From Flavobacterium tiangeerense (GTDB taxonomy: Bacteria; Bacteroidota; Bacteroidia; Flavobacteriales; Flavobacteriaceae), in contig NZ_VLKO01000007.1 of assembly GCF_007830355.1 (NCBI RefSeq), positions 62,001 to 126,000 on the forward strand: a DNA stretch of 64,000 nucleotides, written 5' to 3'. Below the pieces are notes generated by a model. The model was not told the DNA's origin and searched no databases. It saw only the letters and a list, made by a program, of their open reading frames with translations. Made by a program: the position numbers and the translations under genes. Each line of letters begins with the position of its first letter. Position 1 is the first letter of the stretch. Below, one piece after another: positions 1-7,433 of the stretch.

Positions 1-300
1 AGAATTTACTTACAATTAAACAACGGTAAAATTGTAACGCTAATTCATGTTGAACAAGAAAATTGTGGTACTATATTAAGAGATGATAAACAATTTGACA
101 ACAGAATTAACTCAGGCATTTTTATGTTTGCCAAAGAAAATTTTGAAGATCTTAAAACTGTGCCAATTACTTTAATGCGAATTAAATACTTAACTGACAC
201 TGAAGACCATATAGTAAAAAAAGAATTCATATCAGAACTCAATAACGAAACCTACAATCCAGAAAACTATTTTATCAATTACTTAAAATGTGTAGAATAG
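1..300 (+). CDS. C-terminal end of an unknown protein (5' end outside window)
   Basis: An open frame runs from the first base to a TAG at 298-300 and encodes the last 99 residues of a protein whose start lies left of the window. The visible part is mixed charged and hydrophobic (for example NRINSGIFMFAKENF) with no membrane segment and no motif I recognise. It is convergent with the dipeptidase gene, only 3 bp away. Composition and codon use look like ordinary chromosomal coding sequence. I cannot assign a function. Confidence 0.6.
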   Translation, partial: RIYLQLNNGKIVTLIHVEQENCGTILRDDKQFDNRINSGIFMFAKENFEDLKTVPITLMRIKYLTDTEDHIVKKEFISELNNETYNPENYFINYLKCVE

Positions 301-303
301 CTA

Positions 304-951
304 TTATTCACATTCCCATTTTACATTAGAAACGGGATTTTTCAAGCCCGCTTTCAAATTGTAATGCCACCACTCTGAATCAAATGAATTAAAACCAGCA
401 CTAATCATTACTGATTTTAATAGTTTTCGGTTTTGCAATACATTTTTAGGTAAATCCTGATATAAATGGCTTGCTTTCTCGCCAAAAAAATCAAAATCAG
501 TACCCATATCAACTGCTTCTCCTTGAAGCGTTACAAGAGAAATATCTACGGCTCCACCCCTATTGTGAATAGAACCCGTTTTAGGGTTAGCCACATATTT
601 AGGATTAGGAACTATTTCCCACATTTTTTTTTGGATATCCAAAGGTCTGTAGCAGTCGTAAATCTTTATTGTATACCCTTTTTGAGTTAATTTAGTATTG
701 GCCTTAATCAATCCTTTAACCGTTTTTAAACGTAAAAAACACTCTGAGCAATCATATACCTTAGCTTTTAAAAAATTATCATCAGTAGCATACTTCATGT
801 CGTATATAAACGCATCACTATAACTTTTTAAATTCACAAAAGTTGTGTCATTCACTTTGTCATTTTTAGCATTATATGAAGTAGCCAACGAGGATTGTGC
901 CACAGTAGAAGTTAAAAAGGAAAATAGTAATAGGGGTAAGAACAATTTCAT
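304..951 (-). CDS. D-alanyl-D-alanine dipeptidase (VanX/DdpX-like, peptidase M15D)
   Basis: A 215-residue exported zinc dipeptidase of the VanX/DdpX family, which hydrolyses D-Ala-D-Ala and related peptidoglycan dipeptides. Residues 1-19 form a signal peptide (hydrophobic core, then STVAQ), so it should act in the periplasm. The family zinc and catalytic signatures are visible: SIHNRGGAVD gives His129 and Asp136, and EWWHY near residues 193-197 gives the catalytic Glu and third zinc ligand His196. The conserved YDCYRP block (about 98-103) carries the family arginine. Length is normal for the family. No vancomycin-resistance genes are nearby, so cell-wall dipeptide salvage is more likely than resistance. 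Confidence 0.88.
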   Translation of the reverse strand: MKLFLPLLLFSFLTSTVAQSSLATSYNAKNDKVNDTTFVNLKSYSDAFIYDMKYATDDNFLKAKVYDCSECFLRLKTVKGLIKANTKLTQKGYTIKIYDCYRPLDIQKKMWEIVPNPKYVANPKTGSIHNRGGAVDISLVTLQGEAVDMGTDFDFFGEKASHLYQDLPKNVLQNRKLLKSVMISAGFNSFDSEWWHYNLKAGLKNPVSNVKWECE

Positions 952-1084
952 TATTATGATGTTTATTTTTTTAGTATTAATTTATTAAAATGACCCGAAA
1001 AGGGTGTAAAGTTTATGTGGTAAATACTATATAATTAAACTTAAACTTCTATATTATTAAGGTTAATAAATCGAATATCCGTAT

Positions 1085-1840
1085 TCATTCAACAAACTCT
1101 AATTTACCTGTTCGTAACGTATAAAATACACCTACAATTTTAATTTCGCCTTTACTTTCCATCTTTTTCAAAATTTTACTTTTTAACCTAATTTGAGATA
1201 TTGTATTTTTTATATTGTTTTTAGCTACAAATTTAACAAATGCTTCATTCTTAGAAGACTTTTCTCCTTTAAAATCTTCGCTAATTTGTACAGCAGGTTT
1301 AATATTAGTGAGCATTGAGGTTATATTACCTAAATGCACATCATCTATAGCTCCCTTAATAGCTCCACAGTGTTGATGCCCCATAACAACAATCAATTTA
1401 GCACCGGCAACTTTACAGGCAAACTCCATACTTCCTAATAAATCCGTATTTACAAAATTTCCAGCTACTCTGCCTACAAATACATCTCCTATACCTTGAT
1501 TAAAAACATCTTCCACTGGCACTCTACTATCTAAACAACTTAAAACCATTGCTTTTGGATATTGACCATCAGTTGCAGCTTTCCTAATTTCTTCCGAATG
1601 TTTACGTTGGGTAATATTCCCTGAATTGAAACGATCGTTTCCAGTAATAAACTCTTTTAAAACCTGCTCTGGTGTAAGTGCATCGCGTTCTGTTTTTGTT
1701 AAAACATGATCTATAACTAAATCCCTCTTTTGCAAATCTAGACTTATTTGAGAACTTTCGTTTTTAGAACCTGAATTGCAGCTTGCTATTGTATGCAATA
1801 AAATCACAAATGTCGCAGTTTTGATTACTTGTTGTATCAT
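1085..1840 (-). CDS. beta-class carbonic anhydrase, predicted lipoprotein
   Basis: A 251-residue beta-carbonic anhydrase (CO2 + H2O to bicarbonate). The zinc ligands and partner residues are visible: CLDSRVP gives Cys102, Asp104 and Arg106, and GHQHCGA gives His155 and Cys158. The N-terminus (hydrophobic run followed by TIASC, Cys21) looks like a lipoprotein signal, so the enzyme is probably anchored outside the inner membrane. Most beta enzymes are cytoplasmic; secreted versions occur in Bacteroidota. The gene stands alone, 133 bp from the dipeptidase gene and in the same direction. Confidence 0.9.
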   Translation of the reverse strand: MIQQVIKTATFVILLHTIASCNSGSKNESSQISLDLQKRDLVIDHVLTKTERDALTPEQVLKEFITGNDRFNSGNITQRKHSEEIRKAATDGQYPKAMVLSCLDSRVPVEDVFNQGIGDVFVGRVAGNFVNTDLLGSMEFACKVAGAKLIVVMGHQHCGAIKGAIDDVHLGNITSMLTNIKPAVQISEDFKGEKSSKNEAFVKFVAKNNIKNTISQIRLKSKILKKMESKGEIKIVGVFYTLRTGKLEFVE

Positions 1841-2258
1841 TTTTTGAGTTTTAAAATTTAACGATACAAAATTGAAACTTTTAATTCATAAATTTTTATT
1901 TATACTTTATATGATAGTTATAAAAATAATTAATATAAATACATTTGTATATAAAGAAACAAACAGTATTTAGCCAAAAGAAAAATAAGGTTTTTAAATA
2001 TTTTATCCTGATTATTTTCTTTAACAAATTGCACTACTAGCCTAACTCTATAAAATTAGTACATTCAATTAATAATAAATGACTCTAAAAAAATTGAGTT
2101 CTAAAAAAAGGGTGAAAAATATATAACAATAAAATATGTGATTTCGAAAGAGCTTTTAATAATCCATACTTTTATTAAAAAAATAGGAAATTATTGTTGA
2201 ATATCATGAACTACTAATTACACTCTTTAAATTAAGAAAAAGTTTAAATTCTATTTTC
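1841..2258. other. gene-free AT-rich stretch
   Basis: No credible coding region, RNA gene or decayed gene is visible in about 420 bp upstream of the carbonic anhydrase. It should contain that gene's promoter, but I see no clear TAnnTTTG box on the minus strand. To its right begin the integration-site relics described separately. Confidence 0.5.
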
Positions 2259-2281
2259 ATGTTCGTGATTTGTTCGTGAAA
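2259..2281. repeat. degenerate copy of the integrase arm-type repeat
   Basis: ATGTTCGTGATTTGTTCGTG at 2259-2278 is a diverged version of the ATGTTCGTCAAATGTTCGT repeat found at 2703 and 34274, inside the two ends of the mobile element. Like the right-end copy, it is followed after about 100 bp by a terminator hairpin and a tRNA 3' fragment. That order suggests the right end of an older, lost element. Confidence 0.45.
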
Positions 2282-2377
2282 ATTTTGTGAAAAGTGGTGT
2301 TTAATGGTAGTAAATATAGGGAATAATAGTACATAACAAGTATATAAAACAAAAAAAACACCGTAAACAGTGGGTTT

Positions 2378-2440
2378 TGTGAAGGCAGAAGGATTCGAAC
2401 CTTCGACCGCCCCGATTAAAAATCGGGATGCTCTATTTCT
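2378..2440 (-). pseudogene. tRNA 3' fragment with TTT (Lys) anticodon loop
   Basis: On the minus strand this reads as a D-stem remnant (AGAGCAT), an anticodon arm CCCGA-TTTTTAA-TCGGG with anticodon TTT (Lys), then a T-arm and acceptor strand identical over 34 bp to those of tRNA-Arg at 34345. The 5' acceptor strand and most of the D-arm are missing, so it cannot be functional. A weak terminator-like hairpin with a T-run follows at 2359-2375. It is best read as an att-site relic of an earlier integration event or a decayed neighbouring tRNA gene. Confidence 0.65.
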
Positions 2441-2523
2441 TTAACTAGTCATTTTGAGATTAAGACTATTTAAATTTTATATTTTTTTAAAATCATCCTA
2501 AATGAATTGGATTAAAAACAAAA

Positions 2524-2543
2524 AACCCACCAAATTGGTGGGT
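2524..2543 (-). terminator. intrinsic terminator, probably the original tRNA-operon terminator
   Basis: ACCCACC-AAATT-GGTGGGT forms a stem that is followed on the minus strand by a run of T. It sits just outside attL, where the terminator of the tRNA-Ser-Pro-Arg operon would have been before the element inserted. Confidence 0.65.
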
Positions 2544-2545
2544 CT

Positions 2546-2596
2546 TGTGAAGGCAGAAGGATTCGAACCTTCGACCGCCTGCTTAGAAGGCAGGTG
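2546..2596. repeat. attL: displaced 3' end of tRNA-Arg
   Basis: These 51 bp are identical to 34343-34393 (offset 31,797 bp). The right copy is the 3' two thirds of the intact tRNA-Arg(TCT), from the anticodon arm to the 3' end. Identity stops at 2597, where the 5' part of the tRNA is replaced by element sequence. This is the classic left boundary of a tRNA-integrating element. Confidence 0.93.
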
Positions 2597-2686
2597 TTTT
2601 ATTTTTTCTTTTTTATTCTTTTTGTTTACTTTGTTGATTTTTAACATATTATATTTAATAGATTATTCTTATTATTGATTATTTTA

Positions 2687-2694
2687 TACTTTTG
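2687..2694 (+). promoter_or_regulatory. TAnnTTTG -7 box of the integrase gene
   Basis: TACTTTTG matches the Bacteroidota -7 consensus and lies 44 bp before the chosen ATG at 2738. A well-placed -33 TTG is not obvious. The arm-type repeats (2703-2725) lie between this box and the start codon, so integrase binding could repress its own gene. Confidence 0.45.
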
Positions 2695-2702
2695 TCACAC
2701 AG

Positions 2703-2725
2703 ATGTTCGTCAAATGTTCGTCAAA
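2703..2725. repeat. left arm-type integrase repeat
   Basis: Two tandem ATGTTCGTCAA units. The 19-bp ATGTTCGTCAAATGTTCGT is repeated exactly at 34274-34292 in the same orientation, about 50 bp inside the other att site. Paired repeats near both ends are typical of arm-binding sites of tyrosine integrases. Confidence 0.6.
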
Positions 2726-2737
2726 AAAAATCAAAAT

Positions 2738-3982
2738 ATGGCTTCAATCAAATTTACAATAAAAAGGAATGCAAATAAGGATGGGAAACATTCTATCGTT
2801 TTGGTCTTAATAAAGAACAGACGCAATACCTCAATGGCCACCAACTACGCATGTGATTTTGATGCGTGGAGCTTTGAGAGCAATACATTAAAGACAAATA
2901 AAAAAGGTCAAGAACTAAAAAGGATAACTGAAATAAATAATTTCATTAGTAAAACAAATCTTAAGATTGAAGATTTTATAAGAGAGAAACGTCGCTTGAA
3001 TGTAGATTTTACAATCAAGGATATTGCAAATGAAATTAAAGCAGATGATATAACCAAAGCACCAGCATTAGATTATTACAAATTTCATCAAGAAATCACA
3101 GATGAGTTTCTAAATTCTAATAAAATTGGAACTGCAAAAATCTATAAAGAAACTCTGAGTTCCCTCAAGAAATTCTATACAAAGACTGAACTAAAATTTC
3201 AAGATTTAAATTTTGAGTTCTTAGAAAAATATGATTCTTTTCTAAGAAGTAACAATGGGTCTGATAGTGGAATAAGCATCAAGATGAGAACGATTAGAGC
3301 GGTATTTAATAATGCTATAAAAAGAGAAATAATCTCTTCCAACACCTACCCTTTTAAGCACTATAAAATATCAGCGCTGAAGAAAGAAGCAAAACGAGAA
3401 TATTTGACTGATGAAGAGTTACAAAAACTAATTGCCAAAGATTTCAGCTCAAATAAAAAACATCAATTTGCAAAAGATATGTATCTATTTAGTTTCTACT
3501 GTAGAGGAATGAATTTTATTGACTTACTAAAATTAAACAATTCAAATTTATACGATGAAAGACAATCCTATATAAGAACTAAAACTGGAGTACATTTGGA
3601 TTTTAAGCTGCGTGATCACTCGCTCGAGATATTAAAAGTGTACAACCAAAAATCCATGAATTCTTATCTATTTCCTCTTTTACTAGATGAAAACATGACC
3701 ATAAAAAAAATTAAAAACCGAAGTCATAAATTACTTGGACAAATAAATCCAGCTCTGAAAGAAATGATGGCAATTTTAAAAATTAGCAAACACATCACTT
3801 TTTATACTGCTCGCCATACATTTGCTACGTTTTTAAAGTTTGAAAACATTCCTATCGATGCTATTAGCGAAATGTTAGGTCATACCGATATTAGAACCAC
3901 TCAGGCTTATTTAAACAAGCTACCCAACAAAAAGCTTGACAAAATTATTGATGATGTTTTTGAAAATTCAAAATATTTCTAA
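2738..3982 (+). CDS. tyrosine recombinase / integrase
   Basis: A site-specific tyrosine recombinase of about 414 residues that should integrate and excise the element at tRNA-Arg. The N-terminal region (MASIKFTIKRNANKDGKH) is the arm-binding-like domain of Bacteroidota integrases, followed by a SAM-like core-binding domain and a C-terminal catalytic domain. In the latter, YCRGMNFIDL holds the first catalytic Arg, the ITFYTARHTFAT block the His-x-x-Arg region, MLGHTDIRTTQAY the second His, and AYL the nucleophilic Tyr. The frame is open upstream to a TTG at 2675, but the ATG at 2738 matches family starts and leaves the promoter box and arm repeats outside the gene. It lies directly inside attL. 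Confidence 0.95.
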   Translation: MASIKFTIKRNANKDGKHSIVLVLIKNRRNTSMATNYACDFDAWSFESNTLKTNKKGQELKRITEINNFISKTNLKIEDFIREKRRLNVDFTIKDIANEIKADDITKAPALDYYKFHQEITDEFLNSNKIGTAKIYKETLSSLKKFYTKTELKFQDLNFEFLEKYDSFLRSNNGSDSGISIKMRTIRAVFNNAIKREIISSNTYPFKHYKISALKKEAKREYLTDEELQKLIAKDFSSNKKHQFAKDMYLFSFYCRGMNFIDLLKLNNSNLYDERQSYIRTKTGVHLDFKLRDHSLEILKVYNQKSMNSYLFPLLLDENMTIKKIKNRSHKLLGQINPALKEMMAILKISKHITFYTARHTFATFLKFENIPIDAISEMLGHTDIRTTQAYLNKLPNKKLDKIIDDVFENSKYF

Positions 3983-4067
3983 AATAAAACCATGTAATAA
4001 TCGAATTTATAGTTTTTAATTACCACACATAAGTAATTTTGCGGTGTAAATATGTATAATACGTCGC

Positions 4068-4107
4068 AAAAATGCGGTGATAAAATTTCTTTTTCACCGC
4101 ATTTTTT
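4068..4107 (+). terminator. terminator of the integrase gene
   Basis: AAAATGCGGTG and CACCGCATTTTTT form a strong stem with a 15-nt loop and a T-run, 86 bp after the integrase stop codon. Confidence 0.75.
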
Positions 4108-4110
4108 AAA

Positions 4111-4232
4111 GTAGCTACAATGATTTTGATATAGAATTAAGCCATTTGTGGATAAGCCAAAACTTCCAAATATAAAAAACCAACTTCAAACTAAGCCTAA
4201 TACCCAAATTGCTTGTAGTGTGTATTAGGGGA
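4111..4232 (-). repeat. attC-like palindromic repeat, copy A
   Basis: This lies immediately downstream of the HEPN-motif gene, whose stop codon falls inside the repeat start (CCCCTAATACAC). On the minus strand it contains the shared core TACAAGCAATTTGG, GGCTTAGTTTGAAG, TGGTTTT and TATTTGGAAG, and ends in a partly inverted copy (ATTGTAGCTAC). It is one of five related elements (A, B, D, E, F), each at the 3' side of a cargo gene or gene pair. Confidence 0.6.
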
Positions 4233-4854
4233 AGTTTATATTAATATCTTCTGTTATCTCATTAATAATTTTAAAAATCAAATTGGCAAAATATTCGAGA
4301 AAATTAGTCTTTGTTATTCTTATAATTCCCAAACTTCCGGCAACTACCACTTTATGTTCTTTTAAGAATTTGTAATTATCCTCTTTAGTAATATCTTTAT
4401 TTCTATCAGTCAAAAGTATTCCTCCATTATGAGTTAGAAGATTCCTAATTTTTTGAAACTTCTGTATTTCATTATAGTAAGTTGCATTTTTGTTAGCAGA
4501 TTTTATATTAGAGACTAAACTCAAATAATTATAAAACTTCGTAATTCCTGAACCACTTAAATGTTCAATTTTTATTTGGCTAACTGATTCTTTTTCAAGA
4601 ATTTTACACAAACGAAACAATCTGAATTCAAAATGAGAAAACATACTTATAAATATTGAATTTAATATTATCCAATCAGAATTTGCAAGATGAGCACTTT
4701 CGTCTAACCAAGTTTCATCAGTTTCTCCTTTAGTTAGTTTATAGTGAAATTCTGAATTTTGCTTTTCAATTAAATTTAATGAATCTTCGGAAAGTTTTAT
4801 AAGCGATTTTATGTTTTCGCAGAATACTTTATTATTAATTAGTTCTTGTTTCAT
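4225..4854 (-). CDS. HEPN-motif protein of unknown function
   Basis: A 209-residue soluble, mostly helical protein. The clearest feature is RNLLTHN, in which Arg137 and His142 make the R-x4-H signature of HEPN ribonucleases, preceded by the amphipathic helix YNEIQKFQK. The region around 60-85 (DWIILNSIFISMFSHFEFRLFR) resembles the helix that pairs with the RNase motif in such folds. HEPN proteins in mobile islands are often toxins or defence effectors, but no antitoxin partner is adjacent. The 113-bp MITE ends 26 bp before the start codon, so its original promoter may be disrupted. It is the last gene of the leftward cargo array. Family membership is inferred from one motif. Confidence 0.5.
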   Translation of the reverse strand: MKQELINNKVFCENIKSLIKLSEDSLNLIEKQNSEFHYKLTKGETDETWLDESAHLANSDWIILNSIFISMFSHFEFRLFRLCKILEKESVSQIKIEHLSGSGITKFYNYLSLVSNIKSANKNATYYNEIQKFQKIRNLLTHNGGILLTDRNKDITKEDNYKFLKEHKVVVAGSLGIIRITKTNFLEYFANLIFKIINEITEDININFP

Positions 4855-4880
4855 CTGCTTTTTTTTAAATTTCCGCTAAC

Positions 4881-4993
4881 GTCAGACTGTGAAAAAACTA
4901 AAATCAACCTCTTAAGAATCTCATATTTGAAATTTTTATTTGGTATCCATCCGAATACATTATAAATTTTAAGTAGTTTTTTCACAGCGTGAC
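4881..4993. mobile_element. 113-bp MITE related to IS1182-type ends (copy 1)
   Basis: The terminal inverted repeats are GTCAGACTGTGAAAAAACT and AGTTTTTTCACAGCGTGAC. It contains no coding sequence and has the same length and clear similarity throughout to 14230-14342. The ends match those of the IS1182-type relics at 9258 and 12574. It is inserted at the junction between repeat B and the start of the next gene (flanks CTAAC and TTCC). Confidence 0.8.
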
Positions 4994-5123
4994 TTCCTCG
5001 CGCTAAGTGTAGGCTGGGATTAAAATGCGTAATCTTTCGATTAAATACTAATTTTTCAAATACAAAACCATCTTCAAATTAAGCCAAATGCGCAGATTGC
5101 TTGTAGCAAGTGTTACCTACTTA
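4994..5123 (-). repeat. attC-like palindromic repeat, copy B
   Basis: On the minus strand it starts GTAACACTTGCTACAAGC, runs through GGCTTAATTTGAAGATGG and TTTTGTATTTGAAAAAT, and ends AATCCCAGCCTACACTTAGC, directly abutting MITE copy 1. The core is nearly identical to copies A, E and F. It lies downstream of the Mrr-STAND gene. Confidence 0.6.
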
Positions 5124-5134
5124 TTATTCTTCTG

Positions 5135-7420
5135 TTAATCCATCGAATAAGTTTGAAATAAACTGTTCTTCTCTCTCCATCTGCTCCTCATATTCTTTAG
5201 CTTCGAATGAATAATCGTTGTCTTCTTTTCCATGTTTCTGTCGATTTCGTCCATAAGTTCAGCGTGCTTTTCAGTTAAAGTACTTATTTTATCATCTAGA
5301 TGAAATCCAAACTCTTTCTCTATTTCTTTTAGTTCATCAATTAGATTTTCGTATTTATTTATTTCTGTTCCATTAATTTCACTTTCAATCACTTCTTCTA
5401 TCTTGCTTTCAAATTTAGGGTTTGTAACAAATTCTTGATATTCAAACGAAAATAAGCTTTGAAGTTTAGAAAAGTCCTTTAAAGAATCTATAGAGTTTAC
5501 TTGTTTTGCAAAACTATTAATTAAACCCTCACTTCCAATAGTTATGTTTTCTTTGTCAATTCTGTTTAGTAATTTGATATAAGATTTTCGTTCATCATAA
5601 CTAGTCAATTTAGGTTCAATATTTCGTTGAAATTCTTCTATCACAAAATCATATAGTTTCTGATTAGCTGAATTATCTAATTCAATTAAAATTTGATTTA
5701 AAAAGGAGTATATAAAATTTTCGTTTTTATGCCAGCTAAATCTACTATTTTCAAAGTTTAAACGAAGAATATATGAAGATTTAAACAAACTGAAATCTGA
5801 AATTATTTTATTGACATATTCTTCCAATAGTTCATTATTTAGTCCTATTCTGAGATTAAATTCGCTGATGGATTTGTCAAAAGTAAATATTCTAAAAAAT
5901 TGACTTACAAAAGAAAATGATTTTATTAAATCACTTATTAAATCATTTTTATCTTTTATATAGTTAATTAAAAAATCTTGAATTGATGGGTTTTGAAATT
6001 CGATAGCTATTTTATTGAATGAATCCATTCTTGTACTTATAAAAGTACTTTCTAATTCCTTTATTATCTTATTAAATTCTATTGAATCAATTGTAAGTGG
6101 ATACTTTTTATTATTTGCTATAATAAATGAGTTAATAGCTATTCTTAAATCTTCTAAAAGAACTGGTGTTCCAATAGTTGATAAAATTAAAAGAGCAATT
6201 TGTGAACCTTTAGAAATTGTGTTTTCAAATGCGTGTAACCAAACACTTGTGGGATTGTTAAAGAATGATAAAATTTTCTTTGAGAATTCTTTAGGTTCGC
6301 AATCATTCCAAAATTGATTTTGGACAAAGGTTTCAATAATCCTTGGGTTGTAACTTTTGTGTTCAATTAACTTTAAATAGCCTTTATTTTCGACTAGGTT
6401 TTTTAAATGTGCTTTTGGCATATTGGCAAAAAATAGATGATTATAAAGGATTTCTGCTTTTATTATTTTTGTGTATTTTGATAAGTCTAGAGTACACTTT
6501 ACTAATTCTAGTGAAGGATTATTTAATGCCTCAAATGTGTTTTTTGCTTGTTTTAATATATATTCTCGAGTAGCGAGAATGAATATTTTATTTTTGGATT
6601 TTTTTATTCTATCAATAAATTTTATGAGTTTACTATCTTCATTCATTGATAAACCTGTTTCCAAAAAGTTTCTACCTAGGAAGTCATCAAAAAAGAAAAT
6701 TTGTTTTTTTCCATCTTCATAAAAAGAATAAGCATCGTTTATACTTTCAGAAACATATACAAAATCATCAAATTCTTTAGCTAATAGACGGTAGACCAAC
6801 ATTCTGGATAAAGTAGTTTTACCAATTCCAGGGATTCCAGAAATTATTATATAATGATGGTCTTGTAATATGTCCAAAGCTTCTTTAAAACTATTGTTTT
6901 GAACATAAATTTTCAAAGTCTCTTTTATTTCATCAAGCTCAAATTTACTTTGATTGTAAACTGTGCTATGAATCAGTCTATTAAGAATATTTGTGCTTGA
7001 TAGCCACAATTTATAGTATCTTTCTTCAACTTTCGGATGTAAACCTATTAAATTATTCAAATCCGTCCTCCCAAGTATATCTTCTGTAGATTTAATGTAG
7101 GGATGGAATATTTTTAATATTTCTTGTTTATTTGGTGGTGTTAATCCAACTGAAGTAGTTATTATATATCGGTCAGGTTTAAGAATTTTCACATTCTTTA
7201 ATTCTGATTTTAGAGTAGATTTCAAATCACTATAACTTGTATACCTTTTTGCTTGAACAATTATGTTTTCATCTTTGTTTATTGTTGCTCGTAAATCTAT
7301 TCCTCCATCTTGACCGCTTGTAAAACTTTCAAAAAAGACACCTAACTTTTCTTGCAAGATATCTCTTGAAAAATTTTCAAATTCAAAGGATGATAAATTC
7401 AAAAAATTATAATCATTCAT
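5135..7420 (-). CDS. Mrr-like nuclease fused to a STAND NTPase (nSTAND3-type), candidate anti-phage protein
   Basis: A 761-residue protein. Residues about 10-70 match the Mrr restriction-endonuclease fold: FENFSRDIL, GQDGGIDLRA (Asp42) and IIVQAKRY (Gln56, Lys58), a D-x13-QxK active site. Residues about 150-450 are a P-loop NTPase: Walker A GIPGIGKTT (195-203) and Walker B IFFFDD (241-246), followed by helical repeats. This nuclease-plus-STAND layout is known from anti-phage sensors (Avs-like families), although Avs4 is about twice this length. The C-terminus is odd: from near 5230 the -1 frame reads a natural acidic end (EDNDYSFEAKEYEEQ...) to a stop at 5124-5126, while the annotated frame ends in a basic tail. 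It lies 13 bp downstream of the OLD nuclease gene, probably in the same operon. Confidence 0.8.
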   Translation of the reverse strand: MNDYNFLNLSSFEFENFSRDILQEKLGVFFESFTSGQDGGIDLRATINKDENIIVQAKRYTSYSDLKSTLKSELKNVKILKPDRYIITTSVGLTPPNKQEILKIFHPYIKSTEDILGRTDLNNLIGLHPKVEERYYKLWLSSTNILNRLIHSTVYNQSKFELDEIKETLKIYVQNNSFKEALDILQDHHYIIISGIPGIGKTTLSRMLVYRLLAKEFDDFVYVSESINDAYSFYEDGKKQIFFFDDFLGRNFLETGLSMNEDSKLIKFIDRIKKSKNKIFILATREYILKQAKNTFEALNNPSLELVKCTLDLSKYTKIIKAEILYNHLFFANMPKAHLKNLVENKGYLKLIEHKSYNPRIIETFVQNQFWNDCEPKEFSKKILSFFNNPTSVWLHAFENTISKGSQIALLILSTIGTPVLLEDLRIAINSFIIANNKKYPLTIDSIEFNKIIKELESTFISTRMDSFNKIAIEFQNPSIQDFLINYIKDKNDLISDLIKSFSFVSQFFRIFTFDKSISEFNLRIGLNNELLEEYVNKIISDFSLFKSSYILRLNFENSRFSWHKNENFIYSFLNQILIELDNSANQKLYDFVIEEFQRNIEPKLTSYDERKSYIKLLNRIDKENITIGSEGLINSFAKQVNSIDSLKDFSKLQSLFSFEYQEFVTNPKFESKIEEVIESEINGTEINKYENLIDELKEIEKEFGFHLDDKISTLTEKHAELMDEIDRNMEKKTTIIHSKLKNMRSRWREKNSLFQTYSMD

Positions 7421-7433
7421 TAAGGTTTATAGT

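Noticed and set aside
2675..2737. N-terminal extension of the integrase from a TTG codon
   Set aside because: It would make the promoter box and arm repeats coding; the ATG at 2738 begins the family-typical sequence.
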